From positions 1-64,000 of the forward strand of contig JANFNE010000076.1 of NCBI GenBank assembly GCA_024867545.1: a stretch of 64,000 bases of DNA. Direction: 5' to 3'. Below, in pieces: positions 26,001 through 37,425 of the stretch. Below the pieces are notes generated by a model that was not told the origin of the DNA, ran no database searches, and saw nothing but the letters and a program-made list of their open reading frames with translations. A program made the position numbers and the translations under genes. How positions within the stretch are numbered: the stretch's first letter is position 1; the number at the start of each line of letters is the position of its first letter. The stretch is from Phytopythium helicoides. Taxonomy: Eukaryota; Oomycota; Peronosporomycetes; Pythiales; Pythiaceae.

Positions 26001-29000
26001 TGCTCTTGACCGTGTGGTCGGAGGTTTGCTTTCGCTTCCATCGCCATTGCCGATTCCACTGTCGATTCCACTGCCGAGCCCATTGTCGTTGCCACTGCGG
26101 TTGAGGTGGTCGATGACGACGGCTGCCGCGTCTTCGAGAGCATCCAACTACAGATCCATATCCGTGAGGTGAGCACTTCTGTCACACTCCGCGCTTCATG
26201 CTCCGCGCTTCGATCGCATGCTCCGTACCTCCATTCATTCCTCCACGGCTCTCCCAACCACCCCGCTACTGCCACTGCCACTGCAGCTCCGACTTCGACT
26301 TCAACTTCAACCTAGACATCCACATCACGCAGTCAGACGCCACGATATGAAGGAACTTGACGCATCGCAGCTCCAAGCGATGTGACGGACCTTGTGAACG
26401 AATGCCACGATGGCACAGACCGACGACTACCACGTTGCCACGAGCCGAAGTGATGGAAACGAGATGACGATGACCAAGATCTTGGTCGACTTGGAGAGGT
26501 CAGGTTCTCGTCTGCTGTACGACCTTGCAAGATCGAACGTGACGCGCCTCATTCTCTGGTACAAAACGATGCCGCCGACGACTGACAGTGCACCGAGCTG
26601 AACCTGAAGCCGAAGAGGCAGGCGGTAAGTGCACCGAGTCCACCGCGCTGTCCCGCGTACAGCTAACATGGCGAAATTCGCCATGAGTAACTGCAGTACG
26701 CTTCGGCTCAATGGACTTGATTGGTGCACCCACTCACCCACCAGCTCTCAGCTCCCGGCTCACAGCTCCTTGCTGCCAGGTCACTTGCGGACTGCGTGTG
26801 CGTGTGTGTTCATCGTCTTGTTCTTGCTCTCGGTCTTGCTCTCGGTCTTGCTCTCGGTCTTGCTCTCGGTCTTGCTCCTCCTCTTGCTCTTGACCGTGTG
26901 GTCGGAGGTTTGCTTTCGCTTCCATCGCCATTGCCGATTCCACTGTCGATTCCACTGCCGAGCCCATTGTCGTTGCCACTGCGGTTGAGGTGGTCGATGA
27001 CGATGGCTGCCGCGTCTTCGAGAGCATCCTACTACAGATCCATATCCGTGAGGTGAGCACTTCTGTCACACTCCGCGCTTCATGCTCCGCGCTTCGATCG
27101 CATGCTCCGTACCTCCATTCATTCCTCCACGGCTCTCCCAACCACCCCGCTACTGCCACTGCCACTGCAGCTCCGACTTCGACTTCAACTTCAACCTAGA
27201 CATCCACATCACGCAGTCAGACGCCACGATATGAAGGAACTTGACGCATCGCAGCTCCAAGCGATGTGACGGACCTTGTGAACGAATGCCACGATGGCAC
27301 AGACCGACGACTACCACGTTGCCACGAGCCGAAGTGATGGAAACGAGATGACGATGACCAAGATCTTGGTCGACTTGGAGAGGTCAGGTTCTCGTCTGCT
27401 GTACGACCTTGCAAGATCGAACGTGACGCGCCTCATTCTCTGGTACAAAACGATGCCGCCGACGACTGACAGTGCACCGAGCTGAACCTGAAGCCGAAGA
27501 GGCAGGCGGTAAGTGCACCGAGTCCACCGCGCTGTCCCGCGTACAGCTAACATGGCGAAATTCGCCATGAGTAACTGCAGTACGCTTCGGCTCAATGGAC
27601 TTGATTGGTGCACCCACTCACCCACCAGCTCTCAGCTCCCGGCTCACAGCTCCTTGCTGCCAGGTCACTTGCGGACTGCGTGTGCGTGTGTGTTCATCGT
27701 CTTGTTCTTGCTCTCGGTCTTGCTCTCGGTCTTGCTCTCGGTCTTGCTCTCGGTCTTGCTCTCGGTCTTGCTCCTCCTCTTGCTCTTCCTCTTGCTCTTG
27801 ACCGTGTGGTCGGAGGTTTGCTTTCGCTTCCATCGCCATTGCCGATTCCACTGTCGATTCCACTGCCGAGCCCATTGTCGTTGCCACTGCGGTTGAGGTG
27901 GTCGATGACGATGGCTGCCGCGTCTTCGAGAGCATCCAACTACAGATCCATATCCGTGAGGTGAGCACTTCTGTCACACTCCGCGCTTCATGCTCCGCGC
28001 TTCGATCGCATGCTCCGTACCTCCATTCATTCCTCCACGGCTCTCCCAACCACCCCGCTACTGCCACTGCCACTGCAGCTCCGACTTCGACTTCAACTTC
28101 AACCTAGACATCCACATCACGCAGTCAGACGCCACGATATGAAGGAACTTGACGCATCGCAGCTCCAAGCGATGTGACGGACCTTGTGAACGAATGCCAC
28201 GATGGCACAGACCGACGACTACCACGTTGCCACGAGCCGAAGTGATGGAAACGAGATGACGATGACCAAGATCTTGGTCGACTTGGAGAGGTCAGGTTCT
28301 CGACTGCTGTACGACCTTGCAAGATCGAACGTGACGCGCCTCATTCTCTGGTACAAAACGATGCCGCCGACGACTGACAGTGCACCGAGCTGAACCTGAA
28401 GCCGAAGAGGCAGGCGGTAAGTGCACCGAGTCCACCGCGCTGTCCCGCGTACAGCTAACATGGCGAAATTCGCCATGAGTAACTGCAGTACGCTTCGGCT
28501 CAATGGACTTGATTGGTGCACCCACTCACCCACCAGCTCTCAGCTCCCGGCTCACAGCTCCTTGCTGCCAGGTCACTTGCGGACTGCGTGTGCGTGTGTG
28601 TTCATCGTCTTGTTCTTGCTCTCGGTCTTGCTCTCGGTCTTGCTCTCGGTCTTGCTCTCGGTCTTGCTCTTCCTCTTGCTCTTGACCGTGTGGTCGGAGG
28701 TTTGCTTTCGCTTCCATCGCCATTGCCGATTCCACTGCCGATTCCACTGCCGATTCCACTGTCGATTCCACTGCCGAGCCCATTGTCGTTGCCACTGCGG
28801 TTGAGGTGGTCGATGACGACGGCTGCCGCGTCTTCGAGAGCATCCAACTACAGATCCATATCCGTGAGGTGAGCACTTCTGTCACACTCCGCGCTTCATG
28901 CTCCGCGCTTCGATCGCATGCTCCGTACCTCCATTCATTCCTCCACGGCTCTCCCAACCACCCCGCTACTGCCACTGCCACTGCAGCTCCGACTTCGACT

Positions 29001-32000
29001 TCGACTTCGACTTCGACTTCGACTTCAACCTAGACATCCACATCACGCAGTCAGACGCCACGATATGAAGGAACTTGACGCATCGCAGCTCCAAGCGATG
29101 TGACGGACCTTGTGAACGAATGCCACGATGGCACAGACCGACGACTACCACGTTGCCACGAGCCGAAGTGATGGAAACGAGATGACGATGACCAAGATCT
29201 TGGTCGACTTGGAGAGGTCAGGTTCTCGACTGCTGTACGACCTTGCAAGATCGAACGTGACGCGCCTCATTCTCTGGTACAAAACGATGCCGCCGACGAC
29301 TGACAGTGCACCGAGCTGAACCTGAAGCCGAAGAGGCAGGCGGTAAGTGCACCGAGTCCACCGCGCTGTCCCGCGTACAGCTAACATGGCGAAATTCGCC
29401 ATGAGTAACTGCAGTACGCTTCGGCTCAATGGACTTGATTGGTGCACCCACTCACCCACCAGCTCTCAGCTCCCGGCTCACAGCTCCTTGCTGCCAGGTC
29501 ACTTGCGGACTGCGTGTGCGTGTGTGTTCATCGTCTTGTTCTTGCTCTCGGTCTTGCTCTCGGTCTTGCTCTCGGTCTTGCTCTCGGTCTTGCTCCTCCT
29601 CTTGCTCTTGACCGTGTGGTCGGAGGTTTGCTTTCGCTTCCATCGCCATTGCCGATTCCACTGTCGATTCCACTGCCGAGCCCATTGTCGTTGCCACTGC
29701 GGTTGAGGTGGTCGATGACGACGGCTGCCGCGTCTTCGAGAGCATCCAACTACAGATCCATATCCGTGAGGTGAGCACTTCTGTCACACTCCGCGCTTCA
29801 TGCTCCGCGCTTCGATCGCATGCTCCGTACCTCCATTCATTCCTCCACGGCTCTCCCAACCACCCCGCTACTGCCACTGCCACTGCAGCTCCGACTTCGA
29901 CTTCAACTTCAACCTAGACATCCACATCACGCAGTCAGACGCCACGATATGAAGGAACTTGACGCATCGCAGCTCCAAGCGATGTGACGGACCTTGTGAA
30001 CGAATGCCACGATGGCACAGACCGACGACTACCACGTTGCCACGAGCCGAAGTGATGGAAACGAGATGACGATGACCAAGATCTTGGTCGACTTGGAGAG
30101 GTCAGGTTCTCGTCTGCTGTACGACCTTGCAAGATCGAACGTGACGCGCCTCATTCTCTGGTACAAAACGATGCCGCCGACGACTGACAGTGCACCGAGC
30201 TGAACCTGAAGCCGAAGAGGCAGGCGGTAAGTGCACCGAGTCCACCGCGCTGTCCCGCGTACAGCTAACATGGCGAAATTCGCCATGAGTAACTGCAGTA
30301 CGCTTCGGCTCAATGGACTTGATTGGTGCACCCACTCACCCACCAGCTCTCAGCTCCCGGCTCACAGCTCCTTGCTGCCAGGTCACTTGCGGACTGCGTG
30401 TGCGTGTGTGTTCATCGTCTTGTTCTTGCTCTCGGTCTTGCTCTCGGTCTTGCTCTCGGTCTTGCTCTTCCTCTTGCTCTTGACCGTGTGGTCGGAGGTT
30501 TGCTTTCGCTTCCATCGCCATTGCCGATTCCACTGCCGATTCCACTGTCGATTCCACTGCCGAGCCCATTGTCGTTGCCACTGCGGTTGAGGTGGTCGAT
30601 GACGACGGCTGCCGCGTCTTCGAGAGCATCCAACTACAGATCCATATCCGTGAGGTGAGCACTTCTGTCACACTCCGCGCTTCATGCTCCGCGCTTCGAT
30701 CGCATGCTCCGTACCTCCATTCATTCCTCCACGGCTCTCCCAACCACCCCGCTACTGCCACTGCCACTGCAGCTCCGACTTCGACTTCAACTTCAACCTA
30801 GACATCCACATCACGCAGTCAGACGCCACGATATGAAGGAACTTGACGCATCGCAGCTCCAAGCGATGTGACGGACCTTGTGAACGAATGCCACGATGGC
30901 ACAGACCGACGACTACCACGTTGCCACGAGCCGAAGTGATGGAAACGAGATGACGATGACCAAGATCTTGGTCGACTTGGAGAGGTCAGGTTCTCGTCTG
31001 CTGTACGACCTTGCAAGATCGAACGTGACGCGCCTCATTCTCTGGTACAAAACGATGCCGCCGACGACTGACAGTGCACCGAGCTGAACCTGAAGCCGAA
31101 GAGGCAGGCGGTAAGTGCACCGAGTCCACCGCGCTGTCCCGCGTACAGCTAACATGGCGAAATTCGCCATGAGTAACTGCAGTACGCTTCGGCTCAATGG
31201 ACTTGATTGGTGCACCCACTCACCCACCAGCTCTCAGCTCCCGGCTCACAGCTCCTTGCTGCCAGGTCACTTGCGGACTGCGTGTGCGTGTGTGTTCATC
31301 GTCTTGTTCTTGCTCTCGGTCTTGCTCTCGGTCTTGCTCTCGGTCTTGCTCTCGGTCTTGCTCTCGGTCTTGCTCTTCCTCTTGCTCTTGACCGTGTGGT
31401 CGGAGGTTTGCTTTCGCTTCCATCGCCATTGCCGATTCCACTGTCGATTCCACTGCCGAGCCCATTGTCGTTGCCACTGCGGTTGAGGTGGTCGATGACG
31501 ACGGCTGCCGCGTCTTCGAGAGCATCCAACTACAGATCCATATCCGTGAGGTGAGCACTTCTGTCACACTCCGCGCTTCATGCTCCGCGCTTCGATCGCA
31601 TGCTCCGTACCTCCATTCATTCCTCCACGGCTCTCCCAACCACCCCGCTACTGCCACTGCCACTGCAGCTCCGACTTCGACTTCAACTTCAACCTAGACA
31701 TCCACATCACGCAGTCAGACGCCACGATATGAAGGAACTTGACGCATCGCAGCTCCAAGCGATGTGACGGACCTTGTGAACGAATGCCACGATGGCACAG
31801 ACCGACGACTACCACGTTGCCACGAGCCGAAGTGATGGAAACGAGATGACGATGACCAAGATCTTGGTCGACTTGGAGAGGTCAGGTTCTCGACTGCTGT
31901 ACGACCTTGCAAGATCGAACGTGACGCGCCTCATTCTCTGGTACAAAACGATGCCGCCGACGACTGACAGTGCACCGAGCTGAACCTGAAGCCGAAGAGG

Positions 32001-33996
32001 CAGGCGGTAAGTGCACCGAGTCCACCGCGCTGTCCCGCGTACAGCTAACATGGCGAAATTCGCCATGAGTAACTGCAGTACGCTTCGGCTCAATGGACTT
32101 GATTGGTGCACCCACTCACCCACCAGCTCTCAGCTCCCGGCTCACAGCTCCTTGCTGCCAGGTCACTTGCGGACTGCGTGTGCGTGTGTGTTCATCGTCT
32201 TGTTCTTGCTCTCGGTCTTGCTCTCGGTCTTGCTCTCGGTCTTGCTCTCGGTCTTGCTCTCGGTCTTGCTCTTCCTCTTGCTCTTGACCGTGTGGTCGGA
32301 GGTTTGCTTTCGCTTCCATCGCCATTGCCGATTCCACTGTCGATTCCACTGCCGAGCCCATTGTCGTTGCCACTGCGGTTGAGGTGGTCGATGACGACGG
32401 CTGCCGCGTCTTCGAGAGCATCCAACTACAGATCCATATCCGTGAGGTGAGCACTTCTGTCACACTCCGCGCTTCATGCTCCGCGCTTCGATCGCATGCT
32501 CCGTACCTCCATTCATTCCTCCACGGCTCTCCCAACCACCCCGCTACTGCCACTGCCACTGCAGCTCCGACTTCGACTTCAACTTCAACCTAGACATCCA
32601 CATCACGCAGTCAGACGCCACGATATGAAGGAACTTGACGCATCGCAGCTCCAAGCGATGTGACGGACCTTGTGAACGAATGCCACGATGGCACAGACCG
32701 ACGACTACCACGTTGCCACGAGCCGAAGTGATGGAAACGAGATGACGATGACCAAGATCTTGGTCGACTTGGAGAGGTCAGGTTCTCGTCTGCTGTACGA
32801 CCTTGCAAGATCGAACGTGACGCGCCTCATTCTCTGGTACAAAACGATGCCGCCGACGACTGACAGTGCACCGAGCTGAACCTGAAGCCGAAGAGGCAGG
32901 CGGTAAGTGCACCGAGTCCACCGCGCTGTCCCGCGTACAGCTAACATGGCGAAATTCGCCATGAGTAACTGCAGTACGCTTCGGCTCAATGGACTTGATT
33001 GGTGCACCCACTCACCCACCAGCTCTCAGCTCCCGGCTCACAGCTCCTTGCTGCCAGGTCACTTGCGGACTGCGTGTGCGTGTGTGTTCATCGTCTTGTT
33101 CTTGCTCTCGGTCTTGCTCTCGGTCTTGCTCTCGGTCTTGCTCTCGGTCTTGCTCTCGGTCTTGCTCCTCCTCTTGCTCTTCCTCTTGCTCTTGACCGTG
33201 TGGTCGGAGGTTTGCTTTCGCTTCCATCGCCATTGCCGATTCCACTGTCGATTCCACTGCCGAGCCCATTGTCGTTGCCACTGCGGTTGAGGTGGTCGAT
33301 GACGATGGCTGCCGCGTCTTCGAGAGCATCCAACTACAGATCCATATCCGTGAGGTGAGCACTTCTGTCACACTCCGCGCTTCATGCTCCGCGCTTCGAT
33401 CGCATGCTCCGTACCTCCATTCATTCCTCCACGGCTCTCCCAACCACCCCGCTACTGCCACTGCCACTGCAGCTCCGACTTCGACTTCAACTTCAACCTA
33501 GACATCCACATCACGCAGTCAGACGCCACGATATGAAGGAACTTGACGCATCGCAGCTCCAAGCGATGTGACGGACCTTGTGAACGAATGCCACGATGGC
33601 ACAGACCGACGACTACCACGTTGCCACGAGCCGAAGTGATGGAAACGAGATGACGATGACCAAGATCTTGGTCGACTTGGAGAGGTCAGGTTCTCGACTG
33701 CTGTACGACCTTGCAAGATCGAACGTGACGCGCCTCATTCTCTGGTACAAAACGATGCCGCCGACGACTGACAGTGCACCGAGCTGAACCTGAAGCCGAA
33801 GAGGCAGGCGGTAAGTGCACCGAGTCCACCGCGCTGTCCCGCGTACAGCTAACATGGCGAAATTCGCCATGAGTAACTGCAGTACGCTTCGGCTCAATGG
33901 ACTTGATTGGTGCACCCACTCACCCACCAGCTCTCAGCTCCCGGCTCACAGCTCCTTGCTGCCAGGTCACTTGCGGACTGCGTGTGCGTGTGTGTT

Positions 33997-35232
33997 GATC
34001 TCTGTCGCCAGGTACGGTGAGGGGTGATGAATCAGAGCTGCTCGCTCCGCAGATGTCACTTAGATTGTCTTGTACTAGGCCAGACGGGAGTGTGTGGTCT
34101 GGAACCCAGCGCGAGTTGGTCACGCAGTCATTGCCTTGTTGTGTCAACGTCTCCCCTGCCTCCTCCGCCAAGTAACTGCGCCATCAGATCGCCTACACCT
34201 CCTTGACGCTCAAGCTATCGCGTTGTGGCGTGCAGCGAGGCATCGGCTTTTCTTGGAGCGTCTTTTCTCGACAGTGCAGGTGTGAAGGATCGGCAACACG
34301 TCCTTTCTCGGCTTTGAAATTTTGAAAATGGTTGCAAGTTGCAGCGGACCGATAGTCAGGTGCGATCTTGGTACATTCCACTTCAACTTGTGCAAGGAAG
34401 CCAGGCGACCAAAAAGTGTGAGAGCTCATGTGTCAGCCCAGTGGTGCACCTCGACGTACAGCCCGCCGAAATACTATTCACAGAGGAAAGCGATTCGTGC
34501 CGCACTCTACAGTCGCTATGCAAGTTGGCGAGCACCATGCATGCTAGCAACAACCCTTTTCGAGGTCATTGGTGTACGGCTCTAAGCGATGTCATCTCAT
34601 CAGCGACTCTTGACAGAGCAAACTTGGATAGGATCAACGAGATCCGGCGACTTTCTTGCGGTACGAACTCTGGTATCAGGCGATCCATGAATATCGACTG
34701 GAGATCGGTCGATCGGGTGGCTTGACATGGATCACCTAGCGTCGCCAATCGCGTCAACTTCGACTTGCGACCAACACGACAAATGGGTGCAATGCTATCA
34801 TTCGCAAGGCGATACCTCGCCTACGCGTGTGGCAGCGGACGGGAATATTACTTTGAGCTCGGTGCATTCGGTTCCTTCATCACGCCCGTAGTCATATAGA
34901 GGAACAAGTAGGACGAGAGTCCTCCGTGCCGGATCGAGCAGCTCCTGAACTTGGAGTGGATCCAACACGTCCAACTCATTCGAGTCATCAAGAAGATGCC
35001 GGTGGCATGGGTGCTCAAGGCTAACAAGCACCACAGTGCTGACTTCTACGTTGCTGGTCGTTTGCCTTCTAGAGCTCTCCTTGATCGTTCTGCAGGCGCA
35101 GACGCTACCGATTCTTCCAGCGGAGGCTTTCCGCTCCAAGAAATCCTACAGATCGGAGCGACGTCGTCCAAAGAAAACTCGTGTCGCGACTACGAAAGCC
35201 CCGAGGCATATATATCAAAACGGCAATACGGT
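33997..35232. other. Gene-free spacer between satellite and gene island
   Basis: No RNA gene, conserved domain or convincing exon was found. Open frames exist on both strands: plus 34,339-34,725 with 128 codons, and minus 34,798-35,139 with 113 codons but no ATG. The minus frame has a protein-like composition (for example ELDVLDPLQVQELLDPARR) but I recognise neither. Base composition is less GC-rich than the neighbouring genes. It may hold decayed mobile-element or gene remnants. Confidence 0.5.
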
Positions 35233-35969
35233 CTATTCGTCCGAGTCCGAGTCTGAAACTTCCATCGGCGCTGGCGGCGGCTGGGCAACAGCTGAAGCAG
35301 CAGCGGTAGCCGATGCCTCCGCCGAGATGGAGACGCCGAGCTCTCGCGCGTCGCTCTTCTGTAGGCGCTCCAGCAGCTCGCTGGTGCTGAAGTCGAAGGT
35401 CACGGGCTCCCACTTGACGGGCTGGGCAGTCGCCGCTGGCGCGCTCCTCTGTCATGACCCGCGAAGGTGTGAGCGCCTGCAAACGGCGCTAGATGTCCGC
35501 CTTCGCTGGCACGCGCACGCACCTTGAGAGAGAACGAGCGCATGAGCACGTTGGCGACGCTGCCGGCGTTGAAGACTGGGTCGGCGGCGCGCGCCACGGC
35601 CTCGGCGCGCCGCTCGAGCTGCCGCGTGGTCTCGAGCATGCGGTTCACGAAGCGCTGCTGCGCGTCAGCCGCCACCGGAGCGCACCGACCGCGCGCGCGC
35701 AGCCACGCACCTCGACCAGGTTGATGCGCAGGTAGATGTCCTCGAGCTCGAGCGCGTTGGCCACGAGCGCGTCCAGGATCTGCGCCTGCGCCTGCTCGGC
35801 GTCCGCGCGCAAGGCGGCCGGCGGCGGCGGCGGCCTCGTCGATCTTGAACAGCGCGAGCCCCGCGCGCTCGTCCACGGGCCGCGCCAGCTCGCCCGCCTC
35901 GTCCGCCAGCTCCTCGTAGTCGCCGCACAGCCGCTGGAGCGCGCGCTGCAGCGCGGCGGCGTCGGCCAT
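35233..35969 (-). CDS. Orphan coiled-coil protein, three exons
   Basis: Exons on the minus strand are 35,711-35,969, 35,523-35,657 and 35,233-35,421, with GT-AG introns of 53 and 101 bp; the first has a CTGAC branch-like site just before GCGCAG. The product is about 193 residues. The N-terminal half is strongly helical and charged (ALQRLCGDYEELADEAGELA, then ALELEDIYLRINLVE, then RMLETTRQLERRAEAVARA), the middle contains KWEPVTFDF, and the tail ends in an acidic SDSDSDE. One extra base in a GCC/GGCC run near 35,817-35,822 breaks exon 1. I do not recognise the family; a subunit of a small coiled-coil complex is possible. Its ATG lies 217 bp from the PRMT start on the opposite strand, so the two genes probably share a promoter. 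Confidence 0.65.
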
Positions 35970-36186
35970 GGCGGCCAAGCAGGCGCTTCAAGGAGAAATG
36001 CGCGCGCGGCGCGTTTTTGACGGGCGGGTAATTACCAAGAGGTATTTACGCGCGCGTCAAGCGAATCGTTTTGCTGCGTGCATTGTTCTTGGAGCCTGCA
36101 GTATCCAAGTCGACGACGGTCGGTCGGTCGGCCTTCCCTCCGCAGCGCAAGCCCAGCCAGCAGCCAGCGCAAGCCCAGCAGCAGCC

Positions 36187-37314
36187 ATGAGCGGCCTGGA
36201 CATCGCGCCCGAGAAGAAGAAGGAGTGGGAGGCCAGCTCGGACTTCGCCAACTACTTCTGCACGTACGCGTACATCTACCACCAGAAGCAGATGCTCACG
36301 GACGACCTGCGCATGCAGAGCTACCGCGACGCCATCATGGAGAACCCCAACCACTTCAAGGACAAGGTGGTGCTAGACGTCGGCACGGGCAGCGGCATCC
36401 TGTCCATATGGGCCGCGCAGGCCGGCGCGCGCAAGGTCTACGCTGTCGAGGCCACCGACATCGCGCTCCAGGCGCGCAAGGTCATCAAGGCCAACAACCA
36501 GGACCACATCATCACGGTCATCCAGTCCAAGATGGAGGACGTGGAGCTCCCTGAGAAGGTTGACGTGATCGTGTCCGAGTGGATGGGCTACTTCCTGCTG
36601 CGCGAGTCCATGTTCGACTCGGTGCTCGTGGCGCGCGACCGCTGGCTCAAGCCCGGTGGCGCCATGTTCCCTTCGCACGCATCCATGTCGATCGCACCCA
36701 TGTGCAATGAGGACGACAGCAACAAGCGCTTCAACGAGTTCTCGGCCGCCATGGACGGCTGGCGTACCTTCGTTGACAACACCAAGACGTCGTGGGGCGT
36801 CGACATGAGCGTACTGGGCAACGCCTTCCGCCGCGAGCAGGAGCAGTACTCGCTGCACACGTCGGCGTGGGCCGAGCTCCAGCCGAGCGATTTGATCGGC
36901 GACGAGGTCGAGATCGCGTCGTGGGACCTCAAGACGTGCACGCTCGAGGACATCAAGGGCGTGACGTCGGATTTTTCGCTGCAGATCTCGACCATGTCGC
37001 GCTTCGGTGGCTTCGCCGGCTGGTTCGACGTCGAGTTCAAGGGCTGCCCCGAGAACCCCGCGGAGCACGAGGTGACGCTGACCACGTCGCCGTTCGTGCA
37101 GCCGACGCACTGGGGCCAGCAGGTGTTCCCGCTGTACCCTTTGACGCAGGTGTGCGATGGCGATGTGGTGGAGGGCTCCATCTCGGTGGCCCGCCGCTCC
37201 GACAACCAGCGCCTCATGAACGTCAAGTTCGAGTACCGTGTGCGTCGCCCGGAGGACACGGACGACGAGGGCTTCAACGACAAGCCCACGACGGCCGTCT
37301 TCCAGATCGAGTAG
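36187..37314 (+). CDS. PRMT10: Type I protein arginine N-methyltransferase, PRMT10-like
   Basis: A 375-residue single-exon protein that transfers methyl groups from S-adenosylmethionine to arginines of protein substrates. The SAM-binding motif I VLDVGTGSG lies at residues 62-70 and the acidic ribose-binding residue is in YAVEA (E88). The double-E loop SEWMGYFLLRE supplies the two catalytic glutamates (E131, E140), and the THW loop is at 307-309 within THWGQQVF. The ANYFCTY N-terminal segment, FLLRESMFDSV, GGFAGWFDV and THWGQQVF resemble plant PRMT10 more than PRMT1 or CARM1. I chose MSGLDIAPEK as start because homology begins there. The frame is open upstream to another ATG at 35,968, which would add 73 arginine-rich residues. 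No frame break is seen. The geranylgeranyltransferase gene follows on the same strand 111 bp downstream. Confidence 0.92.
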   Translation: MSGLDIAPEKKKEWEASSDFANYFCTYAYIYHQKQMLTDDLRMQSYRDAIMENPNHFKDKVVLDVGTGSGILSIWAAQAGARKVYAVEATDIALQARKVIKANNQDHIITVIQSKMEDVELPEKVDVIVSEWMGYFLLRESMFDSVLVARDRWLKPGGAMFPSHASMSIAPMCNEDDSNKRFNEFSAAMDGWRTFVDNTKTSWGVDMSVLGNAFRREQEQYSLHTSAWAELQPSDLIGDEVEIASWDLKTCTLEDIKGVTSDFSLQISTMSRFGGFAGWFDVEFKGCPENPAEHEVTLTTSPFVQPTHWGQQVFPLYPLTQVCDGDVVEGSISVARRSDNQRLMNVKFEYRVRRPEDTDDEGFNDKPTTAVFQIE

Positions 37315-37425
37315 TGGTGAGCAGCCTCGACCCATGGCTGCAGTGTAGCCATCAACTCATAAATTCGTGTTTTTTTTATACCGGTACTCTGAAATTCCCT
37401 CGCTCGTCCAAAGTTGGCAGGCGTC

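Larger units (their letters stand above)
463..33996 (+). repeat. Tandem satellite array, 37 copies of an 884-979 bp monomer
   Basis: One monomer is repeated head to tail with very few substitutions. A conserved palindrome marks each copy, starting at 991, 1911, 2819, 3727, 4635, 5543, 6451, 7395, 8315, 9235, 10167, 11094, 12073, 13052, 13978, 14899, 15819, 16715, 17647, 18555, 19439, 20347, 21255, 22163, 23047, 23973, 24899, 25783, 26667, 27551, 28459, 29385, 30269, 31153, 32049, 32945 and 33853. Spacings are 884, 896, 908, 920, 932 or 944 bp (12-bp steps), 926 bp (extra 6-bp units), 979 bp in the B block and 921-928 bp around its edges. The first copy starts mid-monomer at about 463; the last stops abruptly at about 33,996 in the GT-rich run. 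Open frames inside monomers are by-products of the 12-bp periodicity and are not annotated as genes. Confidence 0.97.

Noticed and set aside
953..33996. Many open frames of 60-184 codons in every satellite monomer, on both strands
   Set aside because: They arise because the 12-bp tracts lack stops in several frames. Most begin at non-ATG codons, overlap each other in all frames and have low-complexity content.
463..33996. Telomeric repeat or rDNA spacer
   Set aside because: No TTAGGG-type repeat and no rRNA sequence are present in the array or its flanks.
36373..37335. Long minus-strand open frame of 320 codons opposite the PRMT gene
   Set aside because: It is the antisense shadow of a GC-rich coding region; the plus strand has unmistakable methyltransferase motifs.
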